Positions 34,779 through 43,336 of a stretch of 64,000 bases of DNA are shown piece after piece. This stretch comes from Haloferax sp. Q22 (lineage in GTDB: Archaea > Halobacteriota > Halobacteria > Halobacteriales > Haloferacaceae), in the NCBI RefSeq assembly GCF_001482285.1, contig NZ_LOEP01000009.1, positions 1 to 64,000 of the forward strand. Reading direction: 5' to 3'. The stretch's first letter is position 1; every line of letters starts with the position of its first letter. Under the pieces are notes generated by a model. The model was not told where the DNA came from, did not search any database, and saw only the letters and a program-made list of their open reading frames with translations. Both the position numbers and the translations under genes were made by a program.

Positions 34779-35752
34779 GCGACCGAACCGCGGTCCTGTT
34801 CGCGCTCCGCGACGACCCGTCGCTCGTCGTCCGCGCCGAGGAACTCGGCTACGAGTCGGCGTGGGCCGCAGAGGGGCAGGGCAAGACCGCCTTCGGAAAG
34901 CTCGAACGGTGGGCCGTCCATACCGACGAAATCGGCCTTGCGACCGGCATCGTCAACGTGTTCTCGCGGACGCCGGCGGCGCTCGCGGCGGCCGCGGCGA
35001 CCCTCGACGACCACTCCGACGGCCGCGCGATTCTCGGCCTCGGCGTCGCCCACCCCGGCGTCGTCGAGACGTTCCACGGCGTCCCTTTCGACCGCCCGCT
35101 CTCGCGCCTCCACGAGTACGTCGAACTCGTCCGGCGCTATCTCCGCGGCGACGCCGACTCCTTCGACGGGGAGTTCTTCTCGCCCGAGCGCACGAGTTTC
35201 TGGGAGGCTTTCGACCCCGTCCGCGAGGAGATTCCCATCTACAACGGCGCGCTCGGCCCCGCGAACGTCCGGTTGACCGGGCAAGTCGCCGACGGCTGGC
35301 TCCCGAATCTCTACCCGCGCCCGCAGTTCGAGGAGGCGCTGGAGTGGCTCGATACGGGGGCCGCCCGCGCCGGGCGCGACGCGAGCGACGTGGACGTGGC
35401 GATGTACGTCCTCACAGCCGTCCACGACGACCCCGACGAGGCGCGGCGGGCGGCGGCCGAACACGTCGCCTACTACCTGCGGGACGTGCCGGGCTACTAC
35501 GACCGCGCGGCCGAGCAGGCCGGCTTCGGAGACGAGGTCGAGGCGGTCCGGGCCGCGCCGACGACCGAGGTCGGGGCGCGCGAACTCTCGGCCGACTTCC
35601 TCGACCTCGTGGCGCTGGTCGGCACGCCCGACGACGTGCGGGGGCGACTCGGCGAACTCCGCGAGATGGGCGTCGACCTGCCGGTCGTCCGCGCGCCCGC
35701 CGGCGTCGACCGCGAGTGGGTGGCGCGGACGCTGGAGGTGTTCGCCCCGTAA
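34775..35752 (+). CDS. LLM-class flavin/F420-dependent oxidoreductase
   Basis: A 325-residue luciferase-like TIM barrel (EELGYESAWAAEG, LATGIVNVFSRTPAALA, AILGLGVAHPGVVE, and IYNGALGPANVRLTGQVADGW). Haloarchaea make F420, so an F420-dependent dehydrogenase/reductase is likely; an FMN monooxygenase such as the pyrimidine-opening RutA is another family member. It is followed 66 bp later by an isochorismatase-family amidohydrolase, an order reminiscent of rutA-rutB, though similarity to RutA itself is not evident. Confidence 0.82.
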   Translation: MSDRTAVLFALRDDPSLVVRAEELGYESAWAAEGQGKTAFGKLERWAVHTDEIGLATGIVNVFSRTPAALAAAAATLDDHSDGRAILGLGVAHPGVVETFHGVPFDRPLSRLHEYVELVRRYLRGDADSFDGEFFSPERTSFWEAFDPVREEIPIYNGALGPANVRLTGQVADGWLPNLYPRPQFEEALEWLDTGAARAGRDASDVDVAMYVLTAVHDDPDEARRAAAEHVAYYLRDVPGYYDRAAEQAGFGDEVEAVRAAPTTEVGARELSADFLDLVALVGTPDDVRGRLGELREMGVDLPVVRAPAGVDREWVARTLEVFAP

Positions 35753-35818
35753 CATGACCTCGCCGAACCGTGCCGTACTTTTATGCTGGATGCCACCGCA
35801 TCTCAGGCGAAGCGAGTC

Positions 35819-36478
35819 ATGACAGACCGTATCTGGGAGGACCTGCTCTCCGAACAGGACAGGCAGGTCATCACGAAGGCTGGTTACGACAAGGAGGGCG
35901 CCTCGTCGTGGGAGTCCCGCGGCATGGGCGAGAACCCGATGGTTCTCGTCATCGACATGCAGCGGCTCATCGTCGGCGAGAACGTCCCCATCCTCGACGC
36001 TATCGAGGAGTATCGAACCGCGATGGGCGACATCGCGTGGGACGCCATCGAACACATCGACCCGTTCCTCGACTTCGCGCGGGAGCAGGGGCTTCCGGTG
36101 ACGTACACGCGGGTCGTCCCATCGAGCTACGACGATCCCGACCACCCCGACCTCGACATCGTCGACCCGGTCGCGCCCGAGGAGGGTGACACCGTCGTCG
36201 ACAAGTCCTACGCGTCGGCGTTCTACGGGACCGACCTGCTCTCGCGGCTCGTCCGCGGCGACCACGACTCGGTCATCATCGTCGGCAACTCCACGAGCGG
36301 GTGCGTCCGTGCCACCGCGGTCGACGCAAAGCAGAACGGCTTCAGCGTCGTCCTGCCGCAGGAGTGCATCTTCGACCGCATCGAGGCGTCGCACAAAATC
36401 GGCCTCCTCGACCTGTGGATGAAGTACGCCGAGGTGCTGGAGACCGGGGCGGTCGAGGAGTGGGTCGAGACGCTATGA
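35819..36478 (+). CDS. Isochorismatase-family amidohydrolase
   Basis: A 219-residue cysteine hydrolase with the full triad: Asp46 (VLVIDMQRL), Lys129 (VDKSYASAF) and Cys162 (NSTSGCVRAT). The cis-peptide before the cysteine is kept. Relatives hydrolyse N-carbamoylsarcosine, ureidoacrylate, maleamate or nicotinamide. Given the hydantoinase-type enzyme immediately downstream (four-base ATGA overlap), it probably removes ammonia or carbamate from the ring-opened product. ATG at 35819 chosen; an upstream in-frame ATG at 35783 would add 12 residues. Confidence 0.85.
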   Translation: MTDRIWEDLLSEQDRQVITKAGYDKEGASSWESRGMGENPMVLVIDMQRLIVGENVPILDAIEEYRTAMGDIAWDAIEHIDPFLDFAREQGLPVTYTRVVPSSYDDPDHPDLDIVDPVAPEEGDTVVDKSYASAFYGTDLLSRLVRGDHDSVIIVGNSTSGCVRATAVDAKQNGFSVVLPQECIFDRIEASHKIGLLDLWMKYAEVLETGAVEEWVETL

Positions 36479-37875
36479 CCCACGACCTCGTCATCTCGAA
36501 CGGCACCGTCGTCACTCCCGAACACGGCACCTTCGAAGCCGACGTGGCGGCCGACGACGAGACCATCTCCGCCATCGCCGCGCCCGGCACGCTCTCGGGC
36601 GAGACGGAAATCGACGCGACGGGCAAGCACGTGCTCCCGGGCGCGATCGACCCGCACACCCACCACGGCATCTACCGCGGACTGGAGGCGGACGCCGAGT
36701 CCGAGTCCAAGTCCGACCTCGTCGGCGGCGTGACCACCATCGGGAACTACTTCCGCCGGGCCGGGGCCTACGAGGAGATTATGCCTGGCTACTTCGACGA
36801 GGCGGAGCCGAACTACTACCACGATTACTTCTTCTCGCTCGGCCTGCTCTCGATGGAGCACGTCGAGGAGATTCCCACCATCATCGAGGAGTTCGGCATC
36901 ACGACGTTCAAGTGGTACATGAACTACAAGGACGCCGCCCGCGAGAAGTTCGGCGTCGACTGCGACATGCACGACGACTTCGGCGACGCGTTCGTCCAGA
37001 AACTCGCCGAACAGGACGTGCCGACGACGCTCGGCTACCACTCCGAGAACGTCGAAATCACGAACGCGCTCGCCGGCGGCAACGTCTACGTCACCTCCGA
37101 GTCCGACGACACCGACGCCGACGCCGACGAGGGCTACGAGGTGATGGTTGAGGAGTTCCCCGGCTACGCCGAGACGCAGAGCATGGTCGCCGGGGCCGCG
37201 CTCGCCAAGGTCCACGGCTACGACGACCGCTTCTACGCGGTCCACATCTCCGCCGGGGGGACGGCCGACGAACTCGCCGCGCTCCACGATGCGGGCTACC
37301 GGGCGTGGGGAGAGACGTGTATCCACTACCTCGCGCTCACCACCGAGGAGTGCGACGAGCGCATGAAAGTGAACCCGCCGGTCCGGTCGAAAGCCGACCA
37401 AGAGACGCTCTGGGAGCGCCTCGCCGACGGCACCATCTCGACTATCGGCACCGACCACTGCGCCAACCTTGCGGAGAACAAGTTCGGCGAGGGCATCCGC
37501 GACAGCCTGCTCGGATTCCCCTCGACGCCCGTGATGCTCCCGCTCATCCTCTCGGAGGGCGTCAACGAGGGCCGTCTCTCGCTGGAGCGCGCCGTCGAGG
37601 TCACGAGCACCAACGCGGCGAAGGCGTTCAACCTCTACCCCAAGAAGGGCACTGTCAGAGTCGGCAGCGACGCCGACCTCGCCGTCGTCGACCTCGACGA
37701 GACGAAGACGGTCACGCCGGAACTGTTACACAGCGTCAGCGGCTACTCCCCCTACGAGGGTCGGGACGTCACCGGCTGGCCGACCCAGACCGTCGTGAAG
37801 GGCGAACTCGCCTTCGACGACGGCGAAATCGTCGGCACGAAGGGTCGCGGCACGCACATCGACCGGCCGGTGTGA
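36475..37875 (+). CDS. Dihydropyrimidinase/hydantoinase-type cyclic amidohydrolase
   Basis: A 466-residue amidohydrolase: HxH zinc motif DPHTHHG (His61, His63), carbamylated lysine candidate Lys146 (TTFKWYMNYK), GYHSENVE and VHISAGGTADE (metal histidines) and GTDHCANL (Asp). It opens cyclic amides, imides, hydantoins or dihydropyrimidines. The loop after the lysine (DAAREKFGVDCDMHDDFGDAF) is family-specific. Coupled to the preceding amidohydrolase by ATGA overlap; a 152-bp gap separates it from the CoA-transferase. The frame is open upstream, but MTHDLVISNGTVVTPEHG is the typical family start. Confidence 0.88.
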   Translation: MTHDLVISNGTVVTPEHGTFEADVAADDETISAIAAPGTLSGETEIDATGKHVLPGAIDPHTHHGIYRGLEADAESESKSDLVGGVTTIGNYFRRAGAYEEIMPGYFDEAEPNYYHDYFFSLGLLSMEHVEEIPTIIEEFGITTFKWYMNYKDAAREKFGVDCDMHDDFGDAFVQKLAEQDVPTTLGYHSENVEITNALAGGNVYVTSESDDTDADADEGYEVMVEEFPGYAETQSMVAGAALAKVHGYDDRFYAVHISAGGTADELAALHDAGYRAWGETCIHYLALTTEECDERMKVNPPVRSKADQETLWERLADGTISTIGTDHCANLAENKFGEGIRDSLLGFPSTPVMLPLILSEGVNEGRLSLERAVEVTSTNAAKAFNLYPKKGTVRVGSDADLAVVDLDETKTVTPELLHSVSGYSPYEGRDVTGWPTQTVVKGELAFDDGEIVGTKGRGTHIDRPV

Positions 37876-38027
37876 ACCGGCGGCGACCCGACGCGACTCT
37901 GCCGATCCGCCGCCGCCGGCCCACTGACAACGCTGACTGACCGGCCACAGCCGACCGGGCAACGGCCACCCACACGCACTACCAGACGACCACCACACGC
38001 GACACAGAACGAGAAGACACACACGAC

Positions 38028-39233
38028 ATGACGAACGACACGAACGGACCACTCGACGGCCTCGTCGTCCTCGAAGCCGGGTCGATGATATCCGGCCCGA
38101 CCGTCGGCCGCTTCATGGCCGACTTCGGGGCGACGGTCATCAAAATCGAACACCCGGCGTTCGGCGACCACATCCGCCGCTTCGGTCCACAGAAAGACGG
38201 CGTCGGCCTCTGGCACAAGTACCTCTCGCGGAACAAGCAGTCCGTCACCCTGAACATCTCCACCGACGAGGGTGCGGCGGTGTTCGAAGACCTCGTGAGC
38301 GATGCCGACCTCCTCATCGAGAACTTCCGGCCCGGCACGCTCGAACGCTGGAACGTCGGCTGGGAGCGACTCTCCGAGGTCAACGACGACCTCGTGATGC
38401 TCCGGATGTCCGGCTTCGGCCAGACCGGCCCGTATTCCGAACGCCCCGGCTTCGGGACGCTCGCGGAGGCGATGTCCGGGTTCGCTTATCTCAACGGCTT
38501 CCCCGACTCGCCCCCGCTGCTCCCGCCGACGGGTCTCGCCGACAACATCGCGGCGCTGTTTTCGACGTTCGCGGTGATGTTCGCACTCTACCACCGCGAC
38601 GTCCACGGCGGCGGCGGCCAGTACATCGACACGAGTCTCATCGAACCCATCTTCGGCCTGCTCGGCCCGCAACCGCTCCGCTACGACCAGCTCGGCGAAA
38701 TCGAGTCGCGGTCGGGCAACCGCTCGACCTCGTCGGCCCCGCGGAACGTCTACCGGACGGGCGACGACCGCTGGGTCGCCATCTCCGCGAGCGCGCAACC
38801 GCTCGCAGAACGGACCTTCGACGCCATCGGCCGGCCCGACCTGAAAGACGACCCGCGGTTCGAGACCAACGAGGACCGACTGGAGCACGTCGACGAACTC
38901 GACGCCATCATCCAAGACTGGATGGACGACCACAGCCGCGAGGAGGTGCTCGCGGCGTTCGAGGAGGCAGACGCGACGCTCGCGCCGGTGTACAACGTCG
39001 AGGACATCCTCAACGACGAGCACTACGCGGCGCGCGAGGCGTTCCTGACGGTCGACGACCCCGACCTCGGCGAGGCGGTCGTCCAGAACGCCTTCCCGAA
39101 GTTCTCGGAGACGCCCGGGCGGGTCGACCACCTCGGCCCGTCGCTCGGCGAGCACAACGACGCGGTCTACCGCGACCGACTCGGGTACGACGAGTCGGTG
39201 CTTTCGGACCTCGAAGCGGAGGACGTGATATGA
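38028..39233 (+). CDS. Class III (CaiB/BaiF) CoA-transferase
   Basis: A 401-residue protein with DGLVVLEAGSMISGPTVGRFMADFGATVIKIEHP at the N-terminus, RNKQSVTLN and ENFRPGTLERW, all hallmarks of formyl-CoA transferase-type enzymes. They move CoA from a donor thioester to a carboxylic acid. In this operon it would activate the dicarboxylic or hydroxy acid for the lyase encoded next (four-base overlap). Confidence 0.9.
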   Translation: MTNDTNGPLDGLVVLEAGSMISGPTVGRFMADFGATVIKIEHPAFGDHIRRFGPQKDGVGLWHKYLSRNKQSVTLNISTDEGAAVFEDLVSDADLLIENFRPGTLERWNVGWERLSEVNDDLVMLRMSGFGQTGPYSERPGFGTLAEAMSGFAYLNGFPDSPPLLPPTGLADNIAALFSTFAVMFALYHRDVHGGGGQYIDTSLIEPIFGLLGPQPLRYDQLGEIESRSGNRSTSSAPRNVYRTGDDRWVAISASAQPLAERTFDAIGRPDLKDDPRFETNEDRLEHVDELDAIIQDWMDDHSREEVLAAFEEADATLAPVYNVEDILNDEHYAAREAFLTVDDPDLGEAVVQNAFPKFSETPGRVDHLGPSLGEHNDAVYRDRLGYDESVLSDLEAEDVI

Positions 39234-40189
39234 GCCTCCTCGACTCGCTTCCCGAGCGCGTCCACGTCGTCGAGATGCTGCCCCGCGACGGGTTCCAGCG
39301 CCTCGACGAATTCGTCCCGACCGACGAGAAAGTCGAGATCATCGACGCCCTCTCGGACACCGGCGTGGACGAAATCGAGGTTTCGTCGTTCACCCACCCG
39401 AAGGCCGTCCCGACCCTGCGGGACGCCGACGAGGTGGCGAAGCGAATCACCCGCCGCGACGGCGTGACCTACCGGGCGCTCGTCCCCAACCTCCGTGGCA
39501 TGGAGCGCGCCGTCGAGGCGGGGGTTGACAAGGTGAACGCGCTCGTCACGGTGAGCGAGACCTACACGAGGAAAAACCAGAACCGCACCCGCGAGGAGGT
39601 GCTCGCGGAGATGGACGACATCGTCGAACTCGCCCACGACCACGGCATCGAGGTCGAAGCCGGGATGGGGACGAGTTTCTACTGCCCCTACGAGGGCGCA
39701 ATCGACCCCGCGGAGACCCTCGCGGTCGTCGACAGCGTCGTCGAGTCCGGCGTCGACGAGGTGACGCTGGCGACGACGATGGGCCTCGCCAACCCGGTCG
39801 AAATCACGGAGCGCTTCACCGCGGCGTTCGAAGCCCATCCGGGCCTCGACATGGGCCTGCACCTCCACGACACGAACGGGATGAGCCTCGCCAACACGCT
39901 GGCCGCGATGGCCGTCGGCGTCGACCGCTTCGACGCCTCGGTCTGCGGTCTCGGCGGCGGCGTCGTCCTCCCCGGCGACATGTCCGGCGTCGGCAACACG
40001 CCGACCGAGGACCTCGTCCAGATGCTCGAACGCATGGGCGTCGGCCACGGCGTCGACTTCGGCCGCATCGAGGCGGCCGCCCACGACGTGTCCGACCGCT
40101 TGGGCCTCGGCCTGACGAGTCACGTCCTCGCGGGCGGCACCGTCGAGGGCGTCCTCGACACCGTCGCGGCCGACGGGGAGGAGGACTGA
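39230..40189 (+). CDS. HMG-CoA-lyase-like DRE-TIM metallolyase
   Basis: A 319-residue TIM barrel with EMLPRDGFQ (Arg19, Asp20), GTSFYCPYEG and the metal histidines GLHLHDTNG (His211, His213). The signature that in HMG-CoA lyase reads GLGGCP...G-x-GN is GLGGGVVLPGDMSGVGNTPTED here: Gly244 stands where the catalytic cysteine should be. It therefore probably cleaves or forms a carbon-carbon bond of a different hydroxyacyl-CoA, such as a citramalyl- or alkylmalyl-type thioester. The operon partners (CoA-transferase before, hydro-lyase after) agree with that. Confidence 0.82.
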   Translation: MSLLDSLPERVHVVEMLPRDGFQRLDEFVPTDEKVEIIDALSDTGVDEIEVSSFTHPKAVPTLRDADEVAKRITRRDGVTYRALVPNLRGMERAVEAGVDKVNALVTVSETYTRKNQNRTREEVLAEMDDIVELAHDHGIEVEAGMGTSFYCPYEGAIDPAETLAVVDSVVESGVDEVTLATTMGLANPVEITERFTAAFEAHPGLDMGLHLHDTNGMSLANTLAAMAVGVDRFDASVCGLGGGVVLPGDMSGVGNTPTEDLVQMLERMGVGHGVDFGRIEAAAHDVSDRLGLGLTSHVLAGGTVEGVLDTVAADGEED

Positions 40190-40190
40190 G

Positions 40191-41504
40191 ATGTCCGGCA
40201 AGACCCTCGCGGAGAAACTGCTCTCGGCGAAGTCCGGCACCGACGCCCGCGCCGGCGACTACGTCGAGGCCGACGTGGACGTGGCGATGGCCCACGACAT
40301 CACCGGGCCGCTCGCGTTCCAGACGTTCGACGAGGTGACGGGCGACGACGGCGAGCTGTTCGCGCCCGATCGGACCGTCTTCACCATCGACCACCACGCC
40401 CCCGCCGACGGGGTGCAGGCCGCGAACAACCACAACGCGGTCCGCGAGTTCGCGGCGAAACACGGCGCGCACCAGTTCGACGTGGGCGACGGCATCTGCC
40501 ACGCCGTCCTCGTCGAGGAGGGCTTCGTCGGTCCCGGCGACCTCGTCATCGGCGCGGACTCCCACTCGACGACCTACGGCGGCATCGGCGCGTTCGGGAC
40601 CGGCGTCGGCTCGACCGACCTCGGAACCGCGCTCGCAACGGGCGAACTCTGGTTCCGCGTCCCGAAGACCCTGCGCTTCGAGGTCGACGGCGACCTCCAG
40701 GACGGCGTGTACGCGAAGGACCTCATCCTGCGCTTCATCGGCGACGTGGGCTTCGACGGCTGTACCTACATGGCCGCCGAGTACGCCGGGAGCACCATCG
40801 AGTCGCTTCCGATTCACGAGCGCCTCGTCCTGTCGAACATGGCCATCGAGATGGGCGGTAAGACGGGCCTCGTCGCGCCCGACGAGCGGACCGAGTCGTA
40901 CCTCGAACGCCAGACCGGGAACGAAATCGACCTCTCGGACGCGTTCGTCTCCGACGACGACGCCGACTACGAGGCGGTCCACACGTACGACGCGGCCGCT
41001 CTCGCCCCGCAGGTCTCGAAGCCGTCGAACCCCGAGAACGCGGTGGACGTGACCGAGGTCGCGGGCACCGAAATCGACCAGCTGTTCGTCGGCACCTGCA
41101 CGAACGGCCGGTACGAGGACATCAAAATCGTCGCGGACATCCTCGCGGGCGAGACCATCGCCCCGAACGCCCGGATGGTCGTCGTCCCCGCCTCGAAGTC
41201 CGTCTACCAGCACATGCTCCAGACGGGCGTCTTCCAGACGCTCACCGACGCCGGCGCGGTCATCCAGAGCGCCGGCTGTGGCCCCTGCGCGGGCTACCAT
41301 CAGGGCGTCCTCGGCGACGGCGACGTCTGTCTCGCCACGGCGAACCGGAACTTCCCCGGCCGCGAGGGGTCGATGGAGTCGTCGGTCTACCTGTCGAGTC
41401 CGGCGACCGTCGGCGCGAGCGCGCTGTACGGCGAAATCACCGACCCCCGCGAGGTCGAGACGAAACGCTACGACGACACGGTGTTCGCGGAGGTGCTGCC
41501 ATGA
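40191..41504 (+). CDS. Aconitase-family hydro-lyase, large subunit (LeuC/HacA/DmdA type)
   Basis: A 437-residue protein with iron-sulfur ligands Cys303 (GTCTNGRYED), Cys363 and Cys366 (SAGCGPCAGYHQG), and GADSHSTTYGGIGAFGTGVGSTD. It is the isopropylmalate-isomerase-like two-subunit type, which hydrates or isomerises branched dicarboxylates (isopropylmalate, citraconate, dimethylmaleate, homoaconitate). The catabolic neighbours argue against leucine synthesis. Its stop overlaps the small-subunit start by four bases. Confidence 0.88.
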   Translation: MSGKTLAEKLLSAKSGTDARAGDYVEADVDVAMAHDITGPLAFQTFDEVTGDDGELFAPDRTVFTIDHHAPADGVQAANNHNAVREFAAKHGAHQFDVGDGICHAVLVEEGFVGPGDLVIGADSHSTTYGGIGAFGTGVGSTDLGTALATGELWFRVPKTLRFEVDGDLQDGVYAKDLILRFIGDVGFDGCTYMAAEYAGSTIESLPIHERLVLSNMAIEMGGKTGLVAPDERTESYLERQTGNEIDLSDAFVSDDDADYEAVHTYDAAALAPQVSKPSNPENAVDVTEVAGTEIDQLFVGTCTNGRYEDIKIVADILAGETIAPNARMVVVPASKSVYQHMLQTGVFQTLTDAGAVIQSAGCGPCAGYHQGVLGDGDVCLATANRNFPGREGSMESSVYLSSPATVGASALYGEITDPREVETKRYDDTVFAEVLP

Positions 41505-42031
41505 CGGACGCGTTCGCCGGCGACGGCGGCCGCCCGGACCCGGCCGAACCCGGCCGCGCGTGGGTCTTCGGCGACAACATCGACACCGACCAGATAACCC
41601 CGTCGCGCTTCATCGTCTCGTCGGACCCCGACGAACTCGCCACCCACGCCTTCGAGGACCTCAGACCCGACTTCTCCGAAGCGGTCGAGACCGGCGACTT
41701 CGTCGTCGCCGGCGAGAACTTCGGCAGCGGGTCGTCGCGGGAGCACTCGCCGCTGTCGCTCGTCGGCGCGGGCGTCTCGGCGGTCGTCGCGCAGTCGTTC
41801 GCGCGCATCTTCTTCCGCAACGCCATCAACCTCGGCCTGCCGGTGCTCATCTGCCCCGGCGCGGACGCCATCGAGGACGGCGACGAGATTCACGTCGACC
41901 TCGACGCGGGCGTCGTGACGAACCACACGCGAGACGAGACCTACGAGGCGGAGGCGCTCCCCGAGTTCCTCCAGTCGCTCGTCGAACAGGGCGGACTGAA
42001 AGCCTACACGAAGGCGAAACTCGACGGCTGA
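41501..42031 (+). CDS. Aconitase-family hydro-lyase, small subunit (LeuD/DmdB type)
   Basis: A 176-residue swivel-domain protein with the signature GENFGSGSSREHSPLSL and AQSFARIFFRNAINLGLPVL. It carries an acidic N-terminal extension (about 20 residues) and GDNIDTDQITPSRF. It completes the active site of the large subunit encoded just before. It is the last gene of the rightward operon. Confidence 0.9.
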   Translation: MTDAFAGDGGRPDPAEPGRAWVFGDNIDTDQITPSRFIVSSDPDELATHAFEDLRPDFSEAVETGDFVVAGENFGSGSSREHSPLSLVGAGVSAVVAQSFARIFFRNAINLGLPVLICPGADAIEDGDEIHVDLDAGVVTNHTRDETYEAEALPEFLQSLVEQGGLKAYTKAKLDG

Positions 42032-42148
42032 GCGGGCACTCGGCTCACGTCATACCGCTTCCGCCGCACCGACCCCGACCGTACAGAGGCACCTGCGAAC
42101 GCCATTCCGGGACGGCTGTTTTCCACGACTTTCACGCTCCGAGACCGG

Positions 42149-43336
42149 TTAGCGCTTGCGCGCGTCCCAGTAGAGGAGTCCGGCGGCGACGACGAGACAG
42201 ACCGCGAGCCCCGCGAACGCGGCGACGTAGCTCGCATAGGTGGCGACGATGCCGACGTAGGCCGGACCGACCGCGTTCGCGCCGAGGAACAGCGCCCGCG
42301 CGGCCCCGAGGTCGGCCCCCCGGTCGGCGTCGGGCGCGTTGTCCATGATGATGGCGTCTGCGAGGGGGAACTCCGTCTTGTAGCCGGCCGCGAGCGCGAC
42401 GACGGAGACGTAGATGAGCGGGCGCGCCTCCACGGCCGAGAGGACGGCGAGCGCCCCCGCGGCCGCGAGCATCCCGACGACAGCGATTGACTCGCGTCGG
42501 AACCGGTCGCTCAGGCCGCCGGCGACGGGTTTGATGGTGATGCCGACGGCGAAGACGATGGCGAACGTCGCGCTCGCCAACTGCTGGTCGAAGCCCTTCG
42601 CCTCGATGAGGTAGGTCGGAAAGAAGTTGATGAAGCCGCCGACCATGAAGTAAAACAGCCCGAACGCGAGGAGCGTCCGGCGCTGTTCAGCGCTGGCGAA
42701 GAGGCGTCGGAGCGTCCCCGAGACGTGGAGCTCGGGCGACCCCACGGCGTAGCCGTCTCTCGACCAGAACGCGTAGAGGAGGGTGAGGCCGGCGAGGGCG
42801 ACGGCGACCGGCAGGAACGGCGTCCGCCACGTCGCGTAGGTCAGCGCGAGGATGGCGAGCCCCGACGAGACGAGGCCGCCGAGGTCGGTGCCGGCGGCGT
42901 AGAGGCCGAGCGCCCGGCCGCGGCGTTCGACGAACAGGTCCGACAGGAGCGCCCGCGAGGGGATGGCGAACAGCCCTTTCCCGAGCCCCGTGATGACCGC
43001 GGCGGCGACGAAGCCCGCGAGTCCGCCGGCGAGGCCGAACGTGGCGAACCCGAGGACGAGAATGCCCAGTCCGGGGACGATGAGCGTCGTCCGTGTCCAC
43101 CGGTCGGAGTACTCGCCGCCGGGGTACTGGGTGATGGCGTAGACGCCCTGAAACAGCGCCAGCGCGATGCCGGCGGTCGCCTCCGTTATCTGTAGCTCCT
43201 CGATGATAGTCGGCAGCAGCGGCGACAAGAGAAACCGACCCGTCTGGAGGACCGCCCACGCCAGCGACACGGTGACTAACATCCGACCCGGGTAGCCCGC
43301 AAGCAAGCGCTCGTCGGATGTCGGCTGTTGGTTCAC
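42149..43336 (-). CDS. MFS transporter
   Basis: A 395-residue membrane protein with about twelve helices and the MFS loop 2-3 motif (GGEYSDRWTRTTLIVPG) plus the loop 8-9 relative (GGLSDRFRRESIAV). It belongs to the NarK/oxalate-formate-antiporter-like branch by appearance. I chose the GTG at 43336 (VNQQPTSDERLL); a TTG at 43363 or the ATG at about 43285 are alternatives. It faces the island's rightward operon convergently and may carry a substrate or product of it. Confidence 0.8.
   Translation of the reverse strand: MNQQPTSDERLLAGYPGRMLVTVSLAWAVLQTGRFLLSPLLPTIIEELQITEATAGIALALFQGVYAITQYPGGEYSDRWTRTTLIVPGLGILVLGFATFGLAGGLAGFVAAAVITGLGKGLFAIPSRALLSDLFVERRGRALGLYAAGTDLGGLVSSGLAILALTYATWRTPFLPVAVALAGLTLLYAFWSRDGYAVGSPELHVSGTLRRLFASAEQRRTLLAFGLFYFMVGGFINFFPTYLIEAKGFDQQLASATFAIVFAVGITIKPVAGGLSDRFRRESIAVVGMLAAAGALAVLSAVEARPLIYVSVVALAAGYKTEFPLADAIIMDNAPDADRGADLGAARALFLGANAVGPAYVGIVATYASYVAAFAGLAVCLVVAAGLLYWDARKR

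Noticed and set aside
40191-42031. Leucine biosynthesis isopropylmalate isomerase
   Set aside because: Sequence fits the broad family, but no leuA or leuB is adjacent and all neighbours are catabolic, so I did not assign leuC/leuD.
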